Source: Acidocella sp. (GTDB lineage: Bacteria > Pseudomonadota > Alphaproteobacteria > Acetobacterales > Acetobacteraceae). From it: DNA of 11,470 nt. The DNA lies in contig JAQUAC010000043.1 of the NCBI GenBank assembly GCA_028687415.1, positions 1 to 11,470 of the forward strand, given 5' to 3'. Every line of letters begins with the position of its first letter. Positions within the stretch are counted from its first letter, which is position 1. Of this stretch, positions 1-6,453 are shown in pieces. The notes under the pieces are model-generated. The model was not told the origin of the DNA. It worked only from the letters and a program-made list of their open reading frames with translations, and made no database searches. A program made the translations under genes and the position numbers.

Positions 1-36
1 ATGTGTAACGGTCATGGACTTAGCCCTTCACGGTTG

Positions 37-319
37 ATCGGTCGAGATGCACCCCCCCATCGGCAGCACCACTGAATATCGGTCGAGCTATCGGAAGGCA
101 CCTTGATGAGGATCAACTCAATCGCGACTGGTTCGAACCAGCAGGCCAGCCCGAGCTGATTTGTTGGAGTTTTCGAGAGTGATTGACAAGGCACGCTACT
201 TAGCGTGATTCGTCGCTGACATTTTTGGCAAGATATACCCCCTCAGGGAGATTTGGCGGCGGGCAGGTCAAGCCGACCCGGTTCGTGAAGCTGGAGGATG
301 GATACGGCCAATCGGTCGA
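37..319. repeat. Three copies of the 9-mer ATCGGTCGA
   Basis: ATCGGTCGA occurs on the plus strand at 37-45, 78-86 and 311-319. The first two extend to ATCGGTCGAG. The third is part of the larger dyad at 312-327. All three lie upstream of the acxA promoter. They could be half-sites of one DNA-binding protein, but the first two lack an obvious second arm and are about 380-430 bp from the expected transcription start. Chance recurrence of a GC-rich 9-mer is also possible. Confidence 0.35.
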
Positions 320-327
320 TCGTCCGA
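312..327. promoter_or_regulatory. Candidate activator (AcxR) binding dyad upstream of acxA
   Basis: TCGGTCGATCGTCCGA is a 16-bp inverted repeat in which 14 of 16 positions are self-complementary. The mismatch is the symmetrical pair at positions 5 and 12. Its centre is about 145 bp upstream of the start expected from the -24/-12 promoter, which is the normal distance for a sigma-54 enhancer site. An activator of the right class is encoded at 6454-8457. Binding is inferred from position and symmetry only; the AcxR recognition sequence is not known to me. Confidence 0.4.
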
Positions 328-438
328 ATTGTGCGGATGCGAAAAGCCGATGTTGCGGTCGCGAAAAACCATTATAAAAACTACGGTATTTTAAAAAAAA
401 TCTATTTGTATCAGTGCCGTATAAAGCGGCGAGGCAGG

Positions 439-454
439 TGGCACGTCTCTTGCT
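439..454 (+). promoter_or_regulatory. Sigma-54 (-24/-12) promoter of acxABC
   Basis: TGGCACGTCTCTTGCT matches the RpoN consensus TGGCAC-N5-TTGCW at every conserved base. The invariant GG (440-441) and GC (452-453) are separated by exactly 10 bases. Transcription would start near 465, leaving a leader of about 70 nt before the acxA start. The leader can form a 7-bp hairpin (474-480 with 496-502, one G-U pair) and a 5-bp one (505-509 with 519-523) just before the ribosome binding site. A sigma-54 activator gene in the same cluster supports the call. Confidence 0.9.
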
Positions 455-537
455 GTTAAGCGCATTGGACGTGCTGGAGCGGACGGGAACGGACGGCTCC
501 GGCTAGATCCACATAATAGATCTTACCGGAGGAAAAC

Positions 538-2691
538 GTGACATATCAAAATATCCCCGTCCAGATTTTGGGCATCGATGCCGGAGGCACGATGACAGAT
601 ACTTTCTTCGTTCGAGCTGATGGCGAGTTCGTTGTAGGCAAAGCACAGAGCAATCCGCAGGATGAATCTCTCGCTATTTTTAATTCGTCGGTCGACGCGC
701 TTGAACTCTGGGGGCGCACCGTCGCTGACACCTACCCCGAAATGGTAACATGCGTTTATTCAGGCACCGCGATGCTTAATCGCGTTGTCCAGCGCAAGGG
801 GCTGACCGTTGGCCTCATTGTTAATCGCGGGCTCGAAGATATGCACCGCATGGGGCGCGGTATTCAATCTTATCTTGGATATGCCTTCGAGGATCGTATC
901 CACCTCAACACCCATCGCTATGAGGAGCCGCTAGTGCCGATCGAACGCACGCGCGGCGTTACCGAACGCACCGACTCCAAGGGCGAGATCGCCATTCCGC
1001 TGCGCGACGAGGACGTGCGTCAGGCGGCGGCGGAGTTGCTCGATATTGGCGTTGAGGCCATCGTCATCAGCCTGCTGCATTCATACAAGAACGGCACCAG
1101 CGAGCGTCGGGTCCGCGATATCTGCCGCGAAGTTGCGATCGCGAAAGGCAAGCCCGAGTTCCCGATCTTCGCTTCGACGGATTATTATCCAGTACGCAAG
1201 GAAACCCATCGTACCAACACCACGATTCTTGAAGCCTATGCGGCTGAACCTTCGCGCAAGACCCTGACCAAAATCAGTGACCGCATGAAGTCGGATGGTG
1301 CCAACTACGAACTCCGCGTTATGGCGACGCATGGCGGCACCATAAGCTGGAAAGCCAAGGAGCTTGCCCGCACCATGGTGTCCGGTCCGGTGGGCGGCGT
1401 CATTGGTGCCAAGTTCCTGGGTGAGATGCTGGGCTATGATAATATCGCCTGTTCGGATATCGGCGGCACTAGCTTCGATATGGCGCTGATTACCAAGGGC
1501 AGCTTTGCCATGGTGTCCGATCCTGACATGGCGCGCCTAGTGTTGTCGCTGCCACTGGTGGCGATGGATTCAGTCGGTGCCGGCGCCGGTAGCTTCATTC
1601 GTCTCGACCCCCATACCGGCGCCCTCAAACTTGGACCGGACAGTGCCGGGTACCGGGTTGGCATGTGTTGGGCTGAGAGTGGACTGGACACGGTCTCGGT
1701 CTCCGACTGCCACGTGGTTTTGGGCTACCTCAATCCCAACAACTTCCTTGGTGGTGCCATCAAGCTCGACATTGAGCGCGCCCACAAGGCCATCAAGGAA
1801 CAGATCGCCGATCCGCTAGGGCTGTCGGTTGAAGAGGCCGCCGCTGGCGTGATTGAGCTGCTCGACCAGAGCCTGCGCGACTATCTTCGCTCGACGATCA
1901 GCGCGAAGGGGTACAGCCCAACTGATTTCGTCTGCTTCTCATATGGCGGGGCTGGTCCTGTCCATACCTATGGCTACACCGAGGGGCTTGGTTTCAAGGA
2001 CGTCGTCGTTCCGGCCTGGGCAGCCGGTTTTTCGGCCTTCGGCTGTGCCACCGCTGACTTCGAATACCGCTACGACAAGTCCGTGGATGTGGCGATTCCG
2101 AACGGCGCGCCTGATTCCAAGAAAATCGCGGCAGCTAAATCCCTCCAGGCGGCATGGGAAGAGCTGGCGGACAAGGTTATTGAGGAGTTCGCCATCAACG
2201 GTTTCAAGCCGGAAGAAGTGACTCTGCGTCCTGGCTACCGCATGCAGTATATGGGGCAGTTGAACGATCTGGAAATCAACTCGCCGATTACCAGCGCCGC
2301 CACCGCGCAGGACTGGAACAAATTGGTCGAGGCCTTCGACGAGACCTATGCTCGCGTCTATGCGAGTGCTGCGCGTTCGCCCGAGCTTGGGTTCAGCGTG
2401 ACTGGCGCCATCATGCGCGGCACCGTCGTCACCACGAAGCCAACGCTTCCAGAGGAGGAGCTTGAGGGCGAAGTGCCGCCAGAGGAAGCGCGGATCGGCA
2501 AACGCCCCTTCTTTCGCCATAACCGCTGGGTTCACGCAGACATCTGGCAGATGGAGTTGCTGAAGGCGGGCAATGTTATCACGGGCCCGGCGATCATCGA
2601 ATCCCCTGCAACCACCTTCGTGGTGCCCGATGGCTTTGCCACGTCACTCGATGGTCACCGTCTGTTCCATCTCAAAGAAATCAAAGCATAA
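538..2691 (+). CDS. acxA: Acetone carboxylase, beta subunit (HyuA family)
   Basis: This 717-residue protein has the size and features of the beta subunit of acetone carboxylase. That cytoplasmic alpha2-beta2-gamma2 enzyme converts acetone plus bicarbonate to acetoacetate while hydrolysing ATP to AMP and phosphate. It belongs to the HyuA / N-methylhydantoinase A family with an actin-like ATPase fold. GIDAGGTMTDT (12-22) is the first phosphate-binding loop, SGPVGGVIGA lies at 282-291, SDIGGTSFDM (306-315) is the second phosphate loop, and GGAGPVH is at 470-476. In this family the subunit activates the substrates by phosphorylation. The start is GTG, chosen because GGAGG at 528-532 sits 5 bases upstream and the first phosphate loop then falls at residue 12, as usual. 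The stop is 14 bases before acxB, and the acxB ribosome binding site overlaps the end of the gene. Acetophenone carboxylase or hydantoinase subunits are the main alternatives, but the following 168-residue acxC-type gene settles it for acetone carboxylase. Confidence 0.95.
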   Translation: MTYQNIPVQILGIDAGGTMTDTFFVRADGEFVVGKAQSNPQDESLAIFNSSVDALELWGRTVADTYPEMVTCVYSGTAMLNRVVQRKGLTVGLIVNRGLEDMHRMGRGIQSYLGYAFEDRIHLNTHRYEEPLVPIERTRGVTERTDSKGEIAIPLRDEDVRQAAAELLDIGVEAIVISLLHSYKNGTSERRVRDICREVAIAKGKPEFPIFASTDYYPVRKETHRTNTTILEAYAAEPSRKTLTKISDRMKSDGANYELRVMATHGGTISWKAKELARTMVSGPVGGVIGAKFLGEMLGYDNIACSDIGGTSFDMALITKGSFAMVSDPDMARLVLSLPLVAMDSVGAGAGSFIRLDPHTGALKLGPDSAGYRVGMCWAESGLDTVSVSDCHVVLGYLNPNNFLGGAIKLDIERAHKAIKEQIADPLGLSVEEAAAGVIELLDQSLRDYLRSTISAKGYSPTDFVCFSYGGAGPVHTYGYTEGLGFKDVVVPAWAAGFSAFGCATADFEYRYDKSVDVAIPNGAPDSKKIAAAKSLQAAWEELADKVIEEFAINGFKPEEVTLRPGYRMQYMGQLNDLEINSPITSAATAQDWNKLVEAFDETYARVYASAARSPELGFSVTGAIMRGTVVTTKPTLPEEELEGEVPPEEARIGKRPFFRHNRWVHADIWQMELLKAGNVITGPAIIESPATTFVVPDGFATSLDGHRLFHLKEIKA

Positions 2692-2705
2692 AGGAGGAAA
2701 TTACA

Positions 2706-5024
2706 ATGAACTTTATGAGCACGGCTGTCGTGAAGGGGCTGACCGCTGGCGGCAAGACGCTGAAGCAGCACCGCGACGAAGTTCAAAGCAGGACCAAGAA
2801 ATCCGGCTACTATAACGGTCTGAAGGCGCTGTCGTTCAAGGAAAACGACCCCATCGCCTACGAGAAGATGTTTTCCAAGCTGCGTGGCGGTCTGGTCCAT
2901 GCGCGTGAAACGGCGAAGAAAATCGCCGCCTCGCCGATCGTGGAGCAGGAGGGGGAGCTGTGCTTCACCCTGTACAACGCCGCTGGTGATTGCGTCCTGA
3001 CTTCGACGGGCATCATCATCCATGTCGGTACAATGGGTGCTGCCATCAAGTACATGATCGAGAACGATTGGGAGAGTAATCCCCGGATCAATCCTGGCGA
3101 CATGTTCACCAACAATGATTGCTCCATCGGCAACGTGCATCCTTGTGACATTGCCACCATCGTGCCGATTTTCTGGGAAGACCGGCTGATCGGCTGGGTG
3201 GGCGGCGTCACCCACGTGATCGACACCGGCTCGGTTGGTCCTGGTTCGATGTCCACCGGTCAAATACAGCGTTTTGGCGATGGTCTTCAGATCACCTGCC
3301 GCAAGACCGGCGCCAACGACGTGCCCTTCCGTGATTGGCTGCATGAGAGCCAACGCGCGGTGCGCACCACCAAGTACTGGATACTCGACGAGCGGACCCG
3401 CATCGCCGGCTGCCACATGATCCGCGACCTGGTCGAGGAGACCATCCGCAACGATGGCATCGAGAACTGGGAGAAGTTCGCCTATGAAGTGATCGAGGAA
3501 GGGCGTCGCGGCCTTGCCAGCCGTATCAAGGCGATGACCATTCCCGGAAAATACCGCCGTGTCGCCTTCGTCGATGTTCCCTATGCGCATGAGGATGTCG
3601 GTTGCCCGTCCGAGTTTGCCAAGGTCAACACCATCATGCATTCGCCGGTGGAGATCGACATCAGGCCGGACGCCAGCTGGCGGTTGGATTTTGAGGGCGC
3701 GAGCCGCTGGGGCTGGCACACCTATAACGCCAATCAGGTCGCCTTTACCTCCGGCATTTGGGTGATGATGACCCAGACGCTGGTACCCACTGAGCGCATC
3801 AACGATGGTGCCTATTACGGAACCCAGTTCCGGCTGCCCAAGGGTACGTGGATGAACCCCGACGACCGGCGCACCGGCCATGCCTATGCCTGGCACTTCC
3901 TGGTGTCCGGATGGAGCGCGATGTGGAGGGCGCTGTCCTCGTCCTACTTCTCGCGCGGCTATCTCGAGGAGGTGAATGCGGGCAATGCCAACACCTCCAA
4001 CTGGCTGCAGGGCGGCGGCATAAATCAGGATGCCGAAATACATGCGGTCAACAGCTTCGAGGCCGCCGCGTGCGGTACCGGTGCCTGCGCGGTCAAGGAC
4101 GGCCTGAGCAACGCCGCCGCGATCTGGAATCCCGAAGGCGACATGGGGGATATGGAGATCTGGGAACTGGCGGAACCGCTCCTGTATCTCGGGCGCAACG
4201 TCAAGTCGAACTCAGGTGGCTACGGCAAGTTCCGCGGCGGTTGCGGTTTCGAGAGCCTGCGTATGGTCTGGAGGGCAGAAGACTGGACCATGTACTTCAT
4301 GGGCAACGGCTACATGAACTCCGACTGGGGGTTGATGGGCGGCTATCCGTCAGCCACCGGCTATCGGTTCGAAGCGCATAAGACCGGGTTGAAGGATCGC
4401 ATTTCGCAGGGTCTGTCATTGCCACTCGGCGCCGATCTCAACCCCGATGCGCGCGAATACGAGAAGCATCTGGCGGCTGGCTCGACGGTCAAGCGCGACC
4501 ATCAGGCCATGACAACCGAGAACGTGTTCGAAAATCATGATCTGTATCTCAACTATCTGCGTGGCGGCCCCGGCTTCGGCGATCCGCTTGATCGTGAAAC
4601 GGCGGCAATCGAGACAGACCTCAACAACAAGTATTTGCTCGCGGAATATGCGGAGAAGGTCTACGGCGCGGTCTTCTCTGTTGACGCCAATGGGCACTAT
4701 ACGGTCGATCCCGCCAAGACGGCCGAGCGGCGCTCCGCAATCCGGAAAGAGCGCATTGCCCGGAGCAAGCCGACCCGCGAATGGATGAAGGAAGAGCGCC
4801 AACGTGTCCTCACCAAGGATGCCGCGGTGCAAGTCCAGCAGATGTTCGCAACCAGCTTTGGGTTGAGCAAAAAATTCCTGAACAGTTTCAGAGAATTCTG
4901 GGACCTGCCGGCGGATTGGACAATTGCCGAGGACGAGCTCGGCGTACCTTCCTTCGGTTCGGTCTTCCGCTCTGACCTCTCGACCCTGCCCGACGTTCAT
5001 ACAGTCGTGCTGGTCGAGGAATAA
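2706..5024 (+). CDS. acxB: Acetone carboxylase, alpha subunit (HyuB family, Mn site)
   Basis: This 772-residue protein matches the alpha subunit of acetone carboxylase, a member of the HyuB / hydantoinase B family, which carries the manganese site where the activated substrates join. NNDCSIGNVHPCDIATI (about 136-152) supplies His145 and Asp148, and GGVTHVID supplies His170. Glu84 lies in the segment QEGELCFTLY. These residues line up, with an offset of five, with the metal ligands and nearby acid I recall from the Xanthobacter enzyme structure. The Gly-rich SNSGGYGKFRGGCG segment in the C-terminal half is also typical of HyuB. The start at 2706 has a perfect AGGAGG at 2692-2697 with 8 bases spacing; a second ATG three codons later is less well placed. 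The gene is co-transcribed with acxA and separated from acxC by 76 bases containing a strong hairpin. No truncation or missing motif is seen. Confidence 0.95.
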   Translation: MNFMSTAVVKGLTAGGKTLKQHRDEVQSRTKKSGYYNGLKALSFKENDPIAYEKMFSKLRGGLVHARETAKKIAASPIVEQEGELCFTLYNAAGDCVLTSTGIIIHVGTMGAAIKYMIENDWESNPRINPGDMFTNNDCSIGNVHPCDIATIVPIFWEDRLIGWVGGVTHVIDTGSVGPGSMSTGQIQRFGDGLQITCRKTGANDVPFRDWLHESQRAVRTTKYWILDERTRIAGCHMIRDLVEETIRNDGIENWEKFAYEVIEEGRRGLASRIKAMTIPGKYRRVAFVDVPYAHEDVGCPSEFAKVNTIMHSPVEIDIRPDASWRLDFEGASRWGWHTYNANQVAFTSGIWVMMTQTLVPTERINDGAYYGTQFRLPKGTWMNPDDRRTGHAYAWHFLVSGWSAMWRALSSSYFSRGYLEEVNAGNANTSNWLQGGGINQDAEIHAVNSFEAAACGTGACAVKDGLSNAAAIWNPEGDMGDMEIWELAEPLLYLGRNVKSNSGGYGKFRGGCGFESLRMVWRAEDWTMYFMGNGYMNSDWGLMGGYPSATGYRFEAHKTGLKDRISQGLSLPLGADLNPDAREYEKHLAAGSTVKRDHQAMTTENVFENHDLYLNYLRGGPGFGDPLDRETAAIETDLNNKYLLAEYAEKVYGAVFSVDANGHYTVDPAKTAERRSAIRKERIARSKPTREWMKEERQRVLTKDAAVQVQQMFATSFGLSKKFLNSFREFWDLPADWTIAEDELGVPSFGSVFRSDLSTLPDVHTVVLVEE

Positions 5025-5036
5025 GCAGAGAACTTT

Positions 5037-5063
5037 GGAGCGCTGCGAGGTTCGCGGCGCTCC
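5037..5063 (+). other. Strong hairpin between acxB and acxC
   Basis: The arms GGAGCGCTGCGA (5037-5048) and TCGCGGCGCTCC (5052-5063) pair over 12 bp with one G-U pair, around a 3-base loop GGT. No T-run follows, so it is not a normal intrinsic terminator. It lies in the middle of the operon, 37 bases before the acxC start. Likely roles are protecting the 3' end of acxAB mRNA after processing, or adjusting the amount of gamma subunit. This is an inference from structure and position. Confidence 0.7.
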
Positions 5064-5100
5064 TCCCGCCTCAAAACACGAAATAGAAGGGAATAAGAGG

Positions 5101-5607
5101 ATGTCCAAATATACGAAGAAACAGGTTTCAGAGCTCGTCGATTGCCGTGCCGACTGGGACACCGTCCATCGCATGCTGTCCATGCCCAAGGATCCGGAGC
5201 GTTTCCAGATGTATGTCGAGGTGTTGCAGGAAAAGGTGCCGTTCAAGGACAAGATCATCCTGCCTCTGGGGCCGCATCTTTACATCGTTCAGAATGCCGC
5301 AAAAAAATGGGTGACGAAGTGTGATTGCGGCCATGAATTCGGGGACTATCGCGAGAACTGGAAGCTCAACGCTCTCGTCTATGTCCGCGACACCGTGGAG
5401 AAGATGGTCGAGGTCTATCCCCAGTTAATGGCCCCAGATCCGGCCTGGCAGGTTTACCGCGAATATGTCTGCCCTGAATGCGGCATCCTTCATGATGTGG
5501 AGGCGCCAACTCCCTGGTATCCGGTCGTTCACGACTTCGAGCCCGATATCGAAGCCTTCTATAGCGAATGGGTGAACCTGCCCATTCCCGAGCGCGCCGG
5601 GGACTGA
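5101..5607 (+). CDS. acxC: Acetone carboxylase, gamma subunit (zinc-binding)
   Basis: This 168-residue protein has exactly the length of the known acetone carboxylase gamma subunit. Two cysteine pairs, CDC (Cys74, Cys76) and CPEC (Cys124, Cys127), form the zinc-ribbon-like site seen in this family. HEFGDYRENWK and WQVYREYVCPECGILHDVE are characteristic segments. The subunit is small and presumably structural, stabilising the large alpha-beta complex. The reading frame is open upstream to an ATG at 4924 inside acxB, but 5101 is chosen because AAGGGA at 5087-5092 is correctly spaced and the protein then has the family length. It is the last gene of the operon; a large hairpin starts 6 bases after its stop. 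Its presence distinguishes this cluster from hydantoinase operons, which have only the A and B type subunits. Confidence 0.95.
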   Translation: MSKYTKKQVSELVDCRADWDTVHRMLSMPKDPERFQMYVEVLQEKVPFKDKIILPLGPHLYIVQNAAKKWVTKCDCGHEFGDYRENWKLNALVYVRDTVEKMVEVYPQLMAPDPAWQVYREYVCPECGILHDVEAPTPWYPVVHDFEPDIEAFYSEWVNLPIPERAGD

Positions 5608-5613
5608 AGCAAG

Positions 5614-5646
5614 TCCGGTGTCGCGGTAGAATGCCGCGGCACCGGA
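5614..5646 (+). terminator. Hairpin at the end of acxABC (no U-tract)
   Basis: TCCGGTGTCGCGG (5614-5626) pairs with CCGCGGCACCGGA (5634-5646): 13 bp with one G-U pair and a 7-base loop. It begins 6 bases after the acxC stop, where a terminator is expected, but no T-rich tract follows. It could be a Rho-assisted terminator or an mRNA-stabilising 3' structure. It resembles the acxB-acxC hairpin in size and in having a single G-U pair. Confidence 0.6.
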
Positions 5647-5724
5647 TGTGCGGTGATCATGACGGCTAATAAATGGCTCAGGACATAAACAAGTCCCTGT
5701 GTTTCGTTCCAATCCCCTGCACGG

Positions 5725-6064
5725 TTATAGCTGAGCGAGGGGCGAGAGGTCGAAGCTCGGAGGCAATTTCGTCAGGACCAAAGTGAGGGGGGAATTGTCG
5801 GAGATGCTGGCCCAGAGCAGGTTACTCAGCGGGTTGTTGCAGGCGGTGGTGTAGGCGCCGGAGAAGCTGAAATTCAGCGTTGATATTCATGGTCAACAGG
5901 CCGTATTGCGGCTGGCTGGCATTGACCGGGATGGTGCCGACATATTGCTCGTTCAGGGTCACCGTCACGTTGCTCAAGGCCGGCAGCAGTGTTGGGGACA
6001 TCGCGCCGACGGTAACCCGGCGCAGGTCATCAGGCCGGTCGTGCCGCCTAACAGAACCCGTCAC
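5725..6064 (-). pseudogene. Remnant of a BcsB-like cellulose synthase regulatory subunit
   Basis: Two overlapping minus-strand frames together read as part of the N-terminal half of BcsB, the periplasmic c-di-GMP-linked partner of cellulose synthase. The first frame (down from 6064) contains AMSPTLLPALSNVTVTLNEQ and then YVGTIPVNASQPQYGLL. At about 5875-5885 the frame shifts, and the second frame continues with NFSFSGAYTTACNNPL, SNLLWASISDNSPLTLVLTK and LPPSFDLSPL, then stops at 5725. The pattern 'SPxLLPxLSxLxVxLNxxxVGxIP ... CxxPLxxxLWAxISxxS' is typical of BcsB. Only about 110 of the usual 700 or more residues remain. There is no membrane anchor, no signal peptide and no bcsA neighbour. The family call is from memory of the motifs, without a search. 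Confidence 0.65.
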
Positions 6065-6159
6065 CTGGCCAGGCGTCTCGGCCGCAGTGCAACAAGCATG
6101 GCATTCCCCCTTGTTCCGACGATCTCACCAAAGCATGCAGACAGGCTGATCGTATCGTT

Positions 6160-6350
6160 AACATTGCCGGAGCTTGCAGCAGCACGGCCGCCAAGCCAGC
6201 TGCGAGAGCGGGGCGGTTGGGGATACCGGTCAACGGATCAAAAAATTCCAGCTCGTCCCACTGGCGCCTATTAAGCGTTACATCCTGCTCAATCGCCGCA
6301 AAATGCGTGATCCTATCTGTCCTTGGTCGGAAGTTAAACACGAACAGAGA
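6160..6350 (-). pseudogene. Remnant of a PAS-GGDEF (diguanylate cyclase-type) protein
   Basis: The minus-strand frame down from 6341 reads NFRPRTDRITHFAAIEQDVT, which is the end of a PAS/PAC module. It is followed by RRQWDELEFFDPLTGIPNRP, the hallmark start of a GGDEF domain (normally DPLTGLPNR). After about residue 60 the resemblance is lost. Upstream, an in-frame TGA at 6351-6353 cuts off the PAS core. The GGDEF catalytic motif itself is absent, so this is a dead fragment. It lies just upstream, in the same direction, of the BcsB-like remnant. Both would belong to c-di-GMP and cellulose biology, so they may derive from one lost locus. Confidence 0.65.
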
Positions 6351-6453
6351 TCATCCACGAAAACCAAAATAAATATAATTTATGCAGCATAGATATTGCC
6401 TGATTTAACCGGATACTCGCATTCGGTTCAGTGGTCGCACAGCGTTCGGCTTT

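Larger units (their letters stand above)
1..430. other. Upstream region without a recognisable gene
   Basis: No reading frame here looks like a conserved protein. The only sizeable one is a 60-codon minus-strand frame at 12-194, which matches no family I recognise. The stretch is rich in dyads: a perfect 14-bp palindrome CTGGTTCGAACCAG at 128-141, the inverted repeat CACGCTA/TAGCGTG with a 2-base spacer at 192-207, and three copies of ATCGGTCGA. An AT-rich block at 371-410 precedes the acxA promoter. Within it, 409-421 (TATCAGTGCCGTA) is an imperfect match to the IHF consensus, in the usual place between an activator site and a sigma-54 promoter. It may be old intergenic or mobile-element debris plus the real acx control region. 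Confidence 0.5.

Noticed and set aside
128..141. CTGGTTCGAACCAG as an att copy of the tRNA T-arm (shares GGTTCGAA with tRNA-Met)
   Set aside because: Only 8 bases are shared and the flanks differ. That is too short for an attachment site, and no integrase gene is present.
2655..4043. 462-codon open frame on the minus strand inside acxB
   Set aside because: It lies wholly opposite acxB, has no recognisable motif, and is a by-product of high-GC codon usage in the real gene.
538..5024. Hydantoinase / N-methylhydantoinase hyuAB operon
   Set aside because: The families are related, but the subunit lengths (717, 772), the Mn-site residues, the adjacent 168-residue zinc-binding acxC, and the AcoR-type sigma-54 activator identify acetone carboxylase.
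4924..5607. Longer acxC starting inside acxB
   Set aside because: The frame is open, but the upstream part spans the intergenic hairpin and lacks a ribosome binding site. The 168-residue form matches the family length.
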